A DNA stretch of 64,000 nucleotides from Paraburkholderia diazotrophica. Its GTDB lineage: Bacteria > Pseudomonadota > Gammaproteobacteria > Burkholderiales > Burkholderiaceae. The number at the start of each line of letters is the position of its first letter. Positions within the stretch are counted from its first letter, which is position 1. Below are positions 52,419 to 60,969 of this stretch, in pieces. The notes beneath the pieces are model-generated. The model had not been told where the DNA came from. It worked only from the letters and a program-made list of their open reading frames with translations, and made no database searches. Location of the stretch: contig NZ_FNYE01000026.1 of the NCBI RefSeq assembly GCF_900108945.1, forward strand, positions 23,757 to 87,756, read 5' to 3'. A program made the position numbers and the translations under genes.

Positions 52419-54695
52419 CGCGATATAGCCCGCCGGCGTCGTGACGTTCGCCTTCGTGACGGTCGCATTCGACGACACCACATAGACAGGCGTCTCCGTC
52501 AGCGCGAGCGTCACATAGCCGTCCTGATAAGACACGCTCGACGGATTGCCCATCATGTCGAACACCGTCACCTTGCCCGAAGTGCCGGGCGCGTCCACTT
52601 GCAGACGCCACGACACGCCCGCCTTCGGATCGAAATGCGTCGACTTGTTCCACTTCGCGTTGTCGTGCGTCCACGCGGCCGTGATGATCTTGCCGCCGTT
52701 CAGCCGCTGGAACGCGTACGCATAGACGCCGGCGGGCGTGCGCTTGACGGGACCGAGCGTAGCCGTGCCGTCGATCAGCCGCGTCATCGCCGCGACCGCG
52801 AGCGCCGCGGGCTTCGGACTGATCGCGCCCGGACCGAAATCGCCTTTCGGATGATCGAGGTCGAAGAACACGCCGTAGCCCGGCGTCGCATCGGGCGTGT
52901 CGTTCGAATAGAAGATGTAGGTCATGTCCGCGCCTTCGCCGAGCAGGATCAGATGCGTGCGCGCGACGACGGCGCCTTGCGCGTACAGCACGTCGCCAGT
53001 CGGATAGTGCGGGCCGTATTGTTCGCCGACGTCGTAGCTGATGCCCGTTTCCGTCGCGAAGAGTTTCGCGCCCGGCTTGTATTCGGCGGCCATCAAGCGG
53101 CGTAGCGCGCGCATCGAGGTCGGCAGCGCGTATTGAGCCTGCTGCGGATCGCTGGCGTTCATCAGGCGCTCGGGCGGATGCGATGGGCTGGGGCCGTTCG
53201 GATCGTAGTAGCCGTGAATCGCGATGCCGTCGAGGTACTTCGGCAGGCCGAGCGGCGCGAGGCGCCTGAGCGATTCGATATTGCCCGTCACGGAGCCATA
53301 CGTCGGCCCCATCACGACGGCATTCGGATCGGTCGCGTGGATGCCTTCGTACACCGTCTTGTATAGTTCGACGAAATTTGCGTCGGTGTCTTTCCACGGC
53401 AGGCCGCCTCCTGCGTCGGGCTCCCACGTGACCTGATAGTAGTTGCTCGACTGCGCCGCAAAGACTGTCGTTCGCACGCGGCTCGATTCGGTGCCGACGC
53501 GCTGCATGTACTCGCGCAATGCGCCCGTCGATTTCGGCAGATAGCTGTGCGTCTGCTTGCCTGTTGGACTCGCCCAGCCAGGAAAGCCGTCGAGCTGGAT
53601 CAGTCGCAGCAGGTCGCCTTTGCGGAACCACGGCGCGAGTCGCGCGGTGGCGGGATTGAACGTGTTCGCGCGGTCCGGCTCTTCCGTATACCAATTGCGG
53701 TTGTCGTTGACCCACGTGAGGCCGAGCTGCGGATACAGAGGACGATAGCCGTCGCCATCGCAGCAGTGCTGTCCCGGCGCGACGAACGCCGTGCCCTGGC
53801 CGCCGAAGCGATGCAGGTCCGCGCGCGCGAAATGCACGGGCGGCACGCTCGCCGACACATCGGGCAGCACGCCGAACGTGGCGATACCTTCGGGGCGCGT
53901 GCCGCGCGCGGGCAACCGTCCATGCTCGTGTTCGAGCGAGGCGGACAACGCGAAGTAGCCCGCAAGCGTCGACGTGCAAGTCAGCGTGACCTGACGCGCG
54001 CCTTGCGCGACCTCGTACGCGCCGCTTGCCTGCACGCTACCCCACGCATCGCGGATCTGCCAGGCGAGCTTGTCGTTGCGCGATGCGCGGGTCGTGATGG
54101 CGACGCGGAACGAACGATCGAGCGTAAAAAGACGCGTACCGTTGCTGTCTGGTGTGTCGGCTTCGATGAGACCGCCTTGCGGATTCACCGCCGCGACGTC
54201 CGGTGAAGCGTTGCAGCGGAGTGCCTGAGCGCGGTTCGAGTAAGGTTGCGCTCTCGCTTGCGTGGCATCGTTGTCGGTCGTAGCGCGAGGCGGCGTAGCG
54301 GGTGTCGCGCTGGCTTTCGCAGCAGCGCCGGACGCACCCGTTGCGCTGTTGCCTGTTGAAATCCAGCACTGCTTCTCTTCGCCGGGCGCCGGATCGTCGA
54401 ATACGCCGTTGTCGCATGCAGTGCCGTTGGTCAGCGTTTTGACGATATTACGCGCTTGCGTGCCATAACGGACGTCGCGCGTGCCGCTGAACGAGCAGGT
54501 GCCGTGCTCATCGGCGCATTTCGTCCAGGTCGGATCTTGCGCGCTATCGGCCGAGGCCCTGTCGCAGCTGCTCGCCATCGCGACCCCTGCGGCAAGCAGC
54601 GACGCGCGCATCACGAGGGACATATCGAGCGCATCAGCGATCCGCTTCAGCGAGGGTCCGTATCTTTTGCCGGGCGATTCGTCGCCATCAGTCAT
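52413..54695 (-). CDS. secreted clan GH-A glycoside hydrolase, probably exopolysaccharide-related
   Basis: 760 residues from ATG 54695 (GGAGG upstream). A hydrophobic segment VMRASLLAAGVAMASSC at about 28-45 is a signal peptide or weak lipobox; a start at residue 25 would give a more normal leader. Then comes a Cys-rich module (WTKCADEHGTCSF, about 58-70), a Thr/Ala linker, and a TIM-barrel catalytic domain. Glu425 in QVTWEPDAGGG is the likely acid/base and Glu549 in LFATETGISYD the likely nucleophile, as in GH39-like enzymes, although the Asn usually before the acid/base Glu is Trp here. A C-terminal beta domain follows. The substrate is unknown. The position resembles PslG-type enzymes encoded with exopolysaccharide genes. 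Confidence 0.75.
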   Translation of the reverse strand: MTDGDESPGKRYGPSLKRIADALDMSLVMRASLLAAGVAMASSCDRASADSAQDPTWTKCADEHGTCSFSGTRDVRYGTQARNIVKTLTNGTACDNGVFDDPAPGEEKQCWISTGNSATGASGAAAKASATPATPPRATTDNDATQARAQPYSNRAQALRCNASPDVAAVNPQGGLIEADTPDSNGTRLFTLDRSFRVAITTRASRNDKLAWQIRDAWGSVQASGAYEVAQGARQVTLTCTSTLAGYFALSASLEHEHGRLPARGTRPEGIATFGVLPDVSASVPPVHFARADLHRFGGQGTAFVAPGQHCCDGDGYRPLYPQLGLTWVNDNRNWYTEEPDRANTFNPATARLAPWFRKGDLLRLIQLDGFPGWASPTGKQTHSYLPKSTGALREYMQRVGTESSRVRTTVFAAQSSNYYQVTWEPDAGGGLPWKDTDANFVELYKTVYEGIHATDPNAVVMGPTYGSVTGNIESLRRLAPLGLPKYLDGIAIHGYYDPNGPSPSHPPERLMNASDPQQAQYALPTSMRALRRLMAAEYKPGAKLFATETGISYDVGEQYGPHYPTGDVLYAQGAVVARTHLILLGEGADMTYIFYSNDTPDATPGYGVFFDLDHPKGDFGPGAISPKPAALAVAAMTRLIDGTATLGPVKRTPAGVYAYAFQRLNGGKIITAAWTHDNAKWNKSTHFDPKAGVSWRLQVDAPGTSGKVTVFDMMGNPSSVSYQDGYVTLALTETPVYVVSSNATVTKANVTTPAGYIAP

Positions 54696-55002
54696 TCTTT
54701 CCCTCCCCATGACGGTATGGATCACTGGGTACGCATTCGAGCGACCAAGATTACACCGCGCGTCTAGCACAAATTGGACGTTCTTTAGTCTGGGTGCGCA
54801 ACTTCACTGGCGGATGAATGCGAATGTTGCGTCGTCGCGACGCTTGCTAATGGCGGCGTTCGCCTAATGCACATTATCCGCGTCGCATAAGGCCCAGCGA
54901 CCGGACAACAGGCCTTTGCGCGTTGGACGGGGACCGGCAAGAGCCGGCCAAAATCGTCTCTTTATCCTGTCTCGCCGGCGCTGCGGTGCCCTTTATCCGG
55001 CT

Positions 55003-55028
55003 TTAATGTTTCTATTTTGAAACATTAA
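55003..55028. repeat. perfect 10-bp inverted repeat
   Basis: TTAATGTTTC (55003-55012) and GAAACATTAA (55019-55028) are exact reverse complements with a six-base AT spacer. The 26-bp length and symmetry fit a dimeric regulator site. It lies 534 bp before the regulator start. Confidence 0.8.
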
Positions 55029-55054
55029 CGGTTTTATTTATGGGCGAATCTAAA

Positions 55055-55090
55055 GACGAAAAGAATTAATTATTCGAGGCTGTTTTCGTC
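55055..55090. repeat. perfect 8-bp inverted repeat
   Basis: GACGAAAA (55055-55062) and TTTTCGTC (55083-55090) are exact reverse complements with a 20-base AT-rich spacer. It begins 26 bp after the first repeat ends and is followed at once by a TATAAT. Confidence 0.6.
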
Positions 55091-55561
55091 TTCTTATAAT
55101 TCGTAATCTGAGCATTGCGAGCTGCGTTTTTCATCATATTAATAGAGCTTTAATTTCGTATTAGCAAAATGCCAGTCAGAGGAGGAATAGGCGGCTTTCG
55201 AGTAATTATTACAGGCACTAAAGCAACTCTGAAAAAATTGCTGTTCTGCCGTGAGGTGGTCCAGTAATTGCAACAAATTGTAATGCTTTGTGTCAAGCCT
55301 GGCGGGGCGGAGCCGGGAGCGCTCCATTTGTGATATGAAATGGCGAATTCGTTCGCCGGCACGTAAGCCAATTAATTTGGCTATATGTGACTGTCAAATT
55401 CAGGCTGAAAGGCTTCGATCAGCAATCGGACCGAATACGCCAATACATCGTCAGTTTCAGTCACTGTCCGCCGGGATTGTTTTTTTAATGCGTATGATGC
55501 ACTGCACATCGCTTGGATTTAACTAGTTCTTTCCACGCCGGAAGGTCAAGGGGGAAGAGTC

Positions 55562-56563
55562 ATGGCGTATGCAAGTATGGAAACTCCAATGGTAGGCTGG
55601 GTACGAGCGCCTGAGCGCAGCGCGCACTACGCAGCCGCCACTCGCCACATTGCTATTTTGTTGTTTGACGGTTGCTCCCTCCTTGGCGCGGGGATCGTCG
55701 CGGAGGTCTTTCACGCAGCTAACGAACTGGCGTCATCCGCCAGCCACGGCTGGACCTACGACGTCAGTTTCCTGTCGGCCTCGGGTGGCAACATCACGTG
55801 CTCGTCATCGATTCGCGTCTGGACGGACGGGCTCGATGCGCGGCATTACATGGGATTCGATGCGCTGTTCGTGGCGGGCGGCAAGGGTGCGCGCAGCGCG
55901 TCCCGCGACGAACGGCTCATTGCGTGGCTGCGGCGCGTTCATGCGAACACGAGCACCGTGCGTCCGATCGGCGAAGGGCGCGCGCTGCTCGAAGCGGCAT
56001 GCATCAACGGCGTACAGCAACGCGATTTCGGCAGCTACAGCGTGCGCGAAGAGCGCGACGAGCAAAACGGCAACGAAGCGAACGATCGTCTCGAATCGAT
56101 GAAGAGCGCGCTGATGCTGATCAAGCGCGATCTCGGCATCGACGTAGCGCGCAACGTGGCCGAACGTCTGATGCCCGATGCGGGCGACAGCCTGATGTCG
56201 CTGCTGGGCGACAGCACGGGCCGCAGCCCCGCGGACAAGGTGCGCGCGGCAGCGCGCTGGCTACAGGAGAACTGCCAGCGGTCGATTTCGATCGCGGACG
56301 CGGCCCAGGTGGCCGCGATGAGCGAACGCAATTTCCTGCGCCGCTTCAAGATGGAAGTAGGCGTCACTCCGTCCGACTACCTGCTGCACGCACGGCTCGC
56401 GATCACCTGCAGCCTGTTGACCGACTCCGAACTGCCCGTCGACAAGATCGCGCGGCGCACGGGAATGGGCAACGGCGATCGCCTCGCGAAGATCTTCCGC
56501 AAGCGGATGAAAGTCTCGCCGACGGAATACCGGATGAAGACCCGGCGCGAAGCCGGCATCTGA
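55562..56563 (+). CDS. GlxA-type transcription regulator, paralogue near exopolysaccharide genes
   Basis: 333 residues; AAGGGGGAAG precedes the ATG. The DJ-1-like domain (about 28-190; HIAILLFDGCSLLGAGIVAE, DALFVAGGKGARSA) is shorter than in the paralogue at 49176 and also lacks a recognisable reactive Cys or THW motif. The AraC domain (about 230-322) is very like the paralogue's: ISIADAAQVAAMSERNFLRR and FRKRMKVSPTEYR. It lies 76 bp upstream of the guanylyltransferase gene in the same direction and may be the first gene of that operon. Control of the polymer genes is inferred. Confidence 0.88.
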   Translation: MAYASMETPMVGWVRAPERSAHYAAATRHIAILLFDGCSLLGAGIVAEVFHAANELASSASHGWTYDVSFLSASGGNITCSSSIRVWTDGLDARHYMGFDALFVAGGKGARSASRDERLIAWLRRVHANTSTVRPIGEGRALLEAACINGVQQRDFGSYSVREERDEQNGNEANDRLESMKSALMLIKRDLGIDVARNVAERLMPDAGDSLMSLLGDSTGRSPADKVRAAARWLQENCQRSISIADAAQVAAMSERNFLRRFKMEVGVTPSDYLLHARLAITCSLLTDSELPVDKIARRTGMGNGDRLAKIFRKRMKVSPTEYRMKTRREAGI

Positions 56564-56639
56564 ACGCCGGCCGCGATCTGAGAACGCGTTTCAGGTGGGC
56601 ATGCCTGGCCATCAATGGCAGACATTAAGGAGTGCGTAC

Positions 56640-58244
56640 ATGACAGTCGACCAGAAAAATCCGACGAATGCAGCGGCGCCGGCAAGTGCGTTGCCGGACT
56701 GCGCGCACATCGTGCCGGTGATACTGGCGGGCGGATCGGGCACCCGGCTGTGGCCGATGTCGCGTGAACACTTTCCGAAGCAACTGATCGGCGTGGTCGG
56801 TTCGGAATCGCTGTTGCAGGACACCGTTCACCGCATGGAGGGTTTTCCTGCAGGCTGGGATGTGTCGAGCGCGCCCATCGTCGTGTGCGGCGAAGAGCAT
56901 CGCTTCGTGATCGCCGAACAGCTGACGTGCAACGGCTGCACGCCGCGGCTCGTCGTCGAGCCGGCGCGGCGCGATACGGCGCCCGCTCTCACGCTCGCGG
57001 CCGCGCTCGCGTGCGCGAACGGCGATGACGCGATTCTCGTCGTGATGCCGTCCGATCATTCGATCGCCGATGTGCCCGCGTTGCAGCGGGCGATCGAGAT
57101 TGCCGCGCGCCATGCGCAGCGCGGCGCGATTGCGACGCTCGGCGTGCCTCCGCGCGGGCCCGAGACGGGCTTCGGCTATATCCGCGTCGGCAGGAAGCTG
57201 GATGGCGAAGCGCGCGAGATCGACGGCTTCGTCGAAAAGCCCGCTGCCGAGCTCGCGCGGCAATACGTTGCGGCAGGCACGTACTGGTGGAACAGCGGCA
57301 TCTTCGTGATGCGCGCGAGCGTGTGGCTCGCGACGCTGCAATCGCTTCAGCCCGACATGCACGCCGCGTGTTGCGCGGCGTTCGTGCAAGGGCAGTTCGA
57401 AGGCACGACCTTCCGTCCCGCCGCGGACGCGTTCACGCGTTCGCCCGCCGATTCGATCGACTACGCAGTGATGGAGCGACTGAACGTGTCGGCGGGCTGG
57501 ACATCGACGGGCGTCGTCGTTCCGCTCGACGCGGGCTGGTCCGATCTCGGCTCGTGGGACGCCGTGTGGGCCGCACAGCCGAAGGACGAAGCGGGCAACG
57601 TGGGACGCGGCCGCGTGATGTTCGAAGGCGCCGTCACGAGCTACGCGCATTCCGAAGGGCGGCTTGTCGCGTGTGTCGGCACGACGAATGTGATCGTCGT
57701 CGAAACGGCGGACGCCGTGCTCGTCGCCGATCGCTCGCGCGTGCAGGACGTGAAGGGGCTCGTCGCGCGCATCAAGGCGCAAAAGGCGCCCGAGGCCGAC
57801 GCGCATCGCAAGGTGCGCCGTCCGTGGGGCTTCTACGATTCGATCGATCACGGCGACCGCTTCCAGGTCAAGCGCATCGTGGTCACGCCAGGGGCCAAGC
57901 TGTCGCTGCAGCTGCATCACCATCGCGCGGAGCACTGGATCGTCGTGCGCGGCACGGCGCTCGTCACGCGAGGCGAGGAGCAGTTTTTGCTCAGTGAAAA
58001 TGAATCGACCTACATCCCGCTCGGCGTGCGGCATCGGCTGGAAAACCCCGGCAAGGTGCCGCTCGAAATCATCGAGGTGCAGTCGGGTTCGTATCTGGGC
58101 GAAGACGACATCGTGCGCTTCGACGACACGTATGGGCGCTGCGGTCCGACGCAAGGCCAGAGCCAGTCGCACGGCGAAAGCCACACACAGGACCAGGACG
58201 AAAGTCAGGGCACGGGGCATGGCCCGACTACCGCGGCGACCTAG
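56640..58244 (+). CDS. manC: mannose-1-phosphate guanylyltransferase/mannose-6-phosphate isomerase
   Basis: 534 residues from ATG 56640 (AAGGAGT). It is a bifunctional type II PMI-GMP like BceA: the guanylyltransferase domain carries VPVILAGGSGTRLWPMSREH (about 25-44), VVMPSDHSIADV and GFVEKP. The C-terminal isomerase cupin has RPWGFYDSIDHGDRFQVKRI and LSLQLHHHRAEHWIVVRGTA (about 418-437). Together they turn fructose-6-phosphate into GDP-mannose. A 30-residue tail rich in Gln, Ser, His and Thr follows the cupin and is unusual. It starts the polymer operon of sugar and export genes. Confidence 0.94.
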   Translation: MTVDQKNPTNAAAPASALPDCAHIVPVILAGGSGTRLWPMSREHFPKQLIGVVGSESLLQDTVHRMEGFPAGWDVSSAPIVVCGEEHRFVIAEQLTCNGCTPRLVVEPARRDTAPALTLAAALACANGDDAILVVMPSDHSIADVPALQRAIEIAARHAQRGAIATLGVPPRGPETGFGYIRVGRKLDGEAREIDGFVEKPAAELARQYVAAGTYWWNSGIFVMRASVWLATLQSLQPDMHAACCAAFVQGQFEGTTFRPAADAFTRSPADSIDYAVMERLNVSAGWTSTGVVVPLDAGWSDLGSWDAVWAAQPKDEAGNVGRGRVMFEGAVTSYAHSEGRLVACVGTTNVIVVETADAVLVADRSRVQDVKGLVARIKAQKAPEADAHRKVRRPWGFYDSIDHGDRFQVKRIVVTPGAKLSLQLHHHRAEHWIVVRGTALVTRGEEQFLLSENESTYIPLGVRHRLENPGKVPLEIIEVQSGSYLGEDDIVRFDDTYGRCGPTQGQSQSHGESHTQDQDESQGTGHGPTTAAT

Positions 58245-58309
58245 CGCGGCGCCGAAATGCGCAACACCCGGACGACACGCAACGAACGACGAATGGCAGG
58301 GTGACTGAT

Positions 58310-59695
58310 ATGCGGGATTTACAGGACTTTTTTGCGCGGGTTGCAGACGTGGCGCTGATCCTCCTCGGCGCCGCCGTGGCATCGCAGATCCGCTTCGATG
58401 AATTCTCGCAGCGAGGGTTCTACGACGCATTTGTCCTTTTCTCGGGGGCCTTCGCGCTCGCGATGTTCCCTGCGTTCGGAGTCTATGAGTCCTGGCGTGG
58501 CCGCTCGAAGCTCGCGCTCGCCGGACAGGTCGCGCTCGCGTGGCTCGTCGTGCAGGGCTGCGCGCTTGCGCTGATGTATTCGTTGCACCGCATCGACATT
58601 GTCTCGCGGCTGTGGTTCGCGTACTGGACGGCGATGGCGGGCGGCCTGCTGATCGCGTGGCGGCTGATTGCGCACGCGGTGCTCGCGCGCGCGCGCCGCG
58701 CCGGCTGGAACCTGCATCAGGTGGCGATCGTCGGCAGCGGCGGCCACTGTGACCAGATCCTGCGCCGCATCGAATCGCAGCCGGCCACCGGCTTTCGCGC
58801 GACGGCCGTGCTGAACACGCATCCCGAAGAGTCGCCGCTGACGAATCCGCGCGTGAACTGCTTCGACTCGCAGCAGGCTTTCGCCGAGTACGTACGCAGC
58901 AACGACGTGCACGAGCTATGGCTCGCGCTGTCGCTCACCGACGAGCGCACGATCTTTCGCATCGTCACCGAGTTTCGCAATGATCTCGTGAACATCCGCT
59001 TCATGCCGGACGTGCGCAGCCTTGCGCTGTTCGACACCAGCAGCGTGATCGAGCTTCTCGGGGTGCCTGCGATCAACCTCGTCGCGTCGCCGCTGTCGTC
59101 GCGCGCGCTCTTCAAGAAGGATCTATTCGACCGGGTGTTCGCCGCTTGCGCGATCATCGGCCTCGCGCCGCTTTTGATCGCGATCGCAATTGCCGTCAAG
59201 GTGACGTCGCCCGGTCCCGTTTTTTTCAGGCAGAAACGTAAGGGGGCTGATGGTCGCGTTTTCACAATCTATAAATTCCGTTCGATGCGTGTGCACAAAG
59301 AGGAAGCCGGCAAGGTCAGCCAGGCGACCCGCAACGATCCGCGCATCACCCGGATCGGCGCGTTCCTGCGCCGCACGAGTCTCGATGAGCTGCCGCAGTT
59401 CTTCAACGTGCTGCGCGGCGACATGTCCGTGGTTGGGCCGCGCCCCCACGCACTCGAACACGACGATCTGTATCAGAAGGTCGTGGCCGGCTATATCCAT
59501 CGCTACAGGATCAAGCCGGGTATCACAGGTTGGGCTCAAATCAACGGCTTTCGCGGCGAAACCGACCGCATCGAAAAGATGGAGCGGCGCGTCGCGCACG
59601 ATCTGTATTACCTGGGGCACTGGACCTTCTGGCTCGACATGCGAATCATCGGCGCCACGATCGTCAAGGGCTTCATTCATACCAACGCGTACTGA
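58310..59695 (+). CDS. undecaprenyl-phosphate glucose phosphotransferase (WcaJ/BceB-like)
   Basis: 461 residues from ATG 58310, with AGGGTGA five bases upstream; GTG 58301 is an alternative start. It begins repeat-unit assembly by moving a sugar phosphate, probably glucose-1-phosphate, to undecaprenyl phosphate in the inner membrane. Four N-terminal helices (about 8-110), a CoA-binding-like middle part, one more helix near 285, and the catalytic C-terminus with FFRQKRKGADGRVFTIYKFR, RRTSLDELPQFFNVLRGDMS, SVVGPRPHALEHDD and GWAQINGFRGET. The sugar is inferred from the family. Confidence 0.93.
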   Translation: MRDLQDFFARVADVALILLGAAVASQIRFDEFSQRGFYDAFVLFSGAFALAMFPAFGVYESWRGRSKLALAGQVALAWLVVQGCALALMYSLHRIDIVSRLWFAYWTAMAGGLLIAWRLIAHAVLARARRAGWNLHQVAIVGSGGHCDQILRRIESQPATGFRATAVLNTHPEESPLTNPRVNCFDSQQAFAEYVRSNDVHELWLALSLTDERTIFRIVTEFRNDLVNIRFMPDVRSLALFDTSSVIELLGVPAINLVASPLSSRALFKKDLFDRVFAACAIIGLAPLLIAIAIAVKVTSPGPVFFRQKRKGADGRVFTIYKFRSMRVHKEEAGKVSQATRNDPRITRIGAFLRRTSLDELPQFFNVLRGDMSVVGPRPHALEHDDLYQKVVAGYIHRYRIKPGITGWAQINGFRGETDRIEKMERRVAHDLYYLGHWTFWLDMRIIGATIVKGFIHTNAY

Positions 59696-59749
59696 GATGG
59701 GGGCAAGTCAATGAACAAGGATCAAGCTCCCCTGCAAGGAGGAAATGTC

Positions 59750-60889
59750 ATGAACCACAAACGAATAAGCGTGTGCGCGCCGCTGGTGCTGTCGATGTCC
59801 GTGATGCTGCTTTCTGCCTGCAGCATCGTGCCCGGACAACGGTTCGAATCACCTCCCACGCTGCCCGAGACGGGCGGCGAGTACAGCAGCGAACCCGAAC
59901 AGAACGTGCAGATTCCCATCACCGATATCAACCTGAAACTCGTGCGCACGATGAACGGGCAGGCGACGCAAGTGGATCAGCAGATCGCGTCGCTGTTCAG
60001 CCCCAAGGCGCCCACCTACAAGCTCGGCCCGGGTGACGTGCTGCAGATCACCGTGTGGGATCACCCTGAGCTGGCGGCCGCGCTCGGCCAGCCATCGCCT
60101 TCGAGCAGCAAGAGCGATCCGGGCATCGGCTTTCTCGTCGACGCCGAGGGCAATATCCAGTTCCCGTATGCAGGCACGATCCACGTGGGCGGAAAAGATG
60201 CAGCGACGGTGCAGAAAGAGCTGTATCGCAAGCTGAGCGTCGTCTTTCAGAAGCCTGAAGTGACGGTGCGTGTCGCCGCCTTCCGTGCGGCGCAGGTTTA
60301 TGTCGATGGCGAAGTGCATGCGCCGGGGCCCGCGCAGGTCAACGATATTCCGATGTCGCTGACGGAAGCGATCAACCGCACGGGCGGCTTCACGCCAAAT
60401 GCCGATCAGAGTCATGTCGAACTCGTGCGTGACGGCCGTACGTATGAAATCAACGTGCCGGGCCTCATCAGGGCGGGTCGCGCTCCGACGCAACTCTATC
60501 TGCAGGGCGGCGACCTGCTGCGGGTCGGGTCGCGCGACGAGTACGGCATCTACCTGATGGGCGAAGTCAACAAGCCGGCGACGATCCTGCCGATGCGCGA
60601 CGGCCGTCTGACGCTTGCCGAAGCGTTGTCGCAGGCGGGCAGTCTCAACCCGAACACGGCTTACGCGAAGCAGACGTTCGTGATCCGCAATTCGATGAGC
60701 GACAAGCCCCAGATCTATCACCTGGACGCGACGTCGCCCACTTCGATGGTGCTTGCGAACCAGTTCAATCTTGAGCCGAAGGACGTGGTGTACGTCGACA
60801 ACAACGGTCTCGTGAAATTCAACCGCGTGCTGTCGCTGCTGTTGCCTGCAATCAATGCTGGCGTGACGGCTGCATTGCTCGCGAAGTAA
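59750..60889 (+). CDS. wza: outer-membrane polysaccharide export lipoprotein (Wza/BceE-like)
   Basis: 379 residues from ATG 59750 (AAGGAGG); an upstream ATG at 59711 is less likely. The signal peptide ends in the lipobox LLSAC with Cys24. The Poly_export domain starts YKLGPGDVLQITVWDHPELA (about 88-107) and continues with SLBB repeats (VYVDGEVHAPGPAQVNDIPM, YLMGEVNKPATILPM). It would form the octameric outer-membrane pore for the polymer, docking on the Wzc-like kinase encoded next. Confidence 0.94.
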   Translation: MNHKRISVCAPLVLSMSVMLLSACSIVPGQRFESPPTLPETGGEYSSEPEQNVQIPITDINLKLVRTMNGQATQVDQQIASLFSPKAPTYKLGPGDVLQITVWDHPELAAALGQPSPSSSKSDPGIGFLVDAEGNIQFPYAGTIHVGGKDAATVQKELYRKLSVVFQKPEVTVRVAAFRAAQVYVDGEVHAPGPAQVNDIPMSLTEAINRTGGFTPNADQSHVELVRDGRTYEINVPGLIRAGRAPTQLYLQGGDLLRVGSRDEYGIYLMGEVNKPATILPMRDGRLTLAEALSQAGSLNPNTAYAKQTFVIRNSMSDKPQIYHLDATSPTSMVLANQFNLEPKDVVYVDNNGLVKFNRVLSLLLPAINAGVTAALLAK

Positions 60890-60969
60890 GGGTGACGAAT
60901 GCGTCGTGCAATAACGGGGTGCAGCAACGCAATGCTTCCGACAGTGTGGTTACTTGATGGATCACGCAA

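Larger units (their letters stand above)
54696..55561. promoter_or_regulatory. AT-rich gene-free regulatory stretch before the second regulator
   Basis: These 866 bp hold no gene that I can support. From about 54960 to 55500 the sequence is far richer in A and T than the rest of the window. It contains two perfect inverted repeats (55003-55028 and 55055-55090), a TATAAT at 55095-55100 and a TATGAT near 55491-55496. The stretch separates the divergent glycoside hydrolase and regulator genes and is a candidate target for H-NS-like silencers and for the regulators themselves. Confidence 0.6.

Noticed and set aside
55139..55526. Short open frames of 62 to 78 codons in the AT-rich stretch
   Set aside because: No ribosome sites, overlapping frames on both strands, and no sensible hydropathy or codon pattern.
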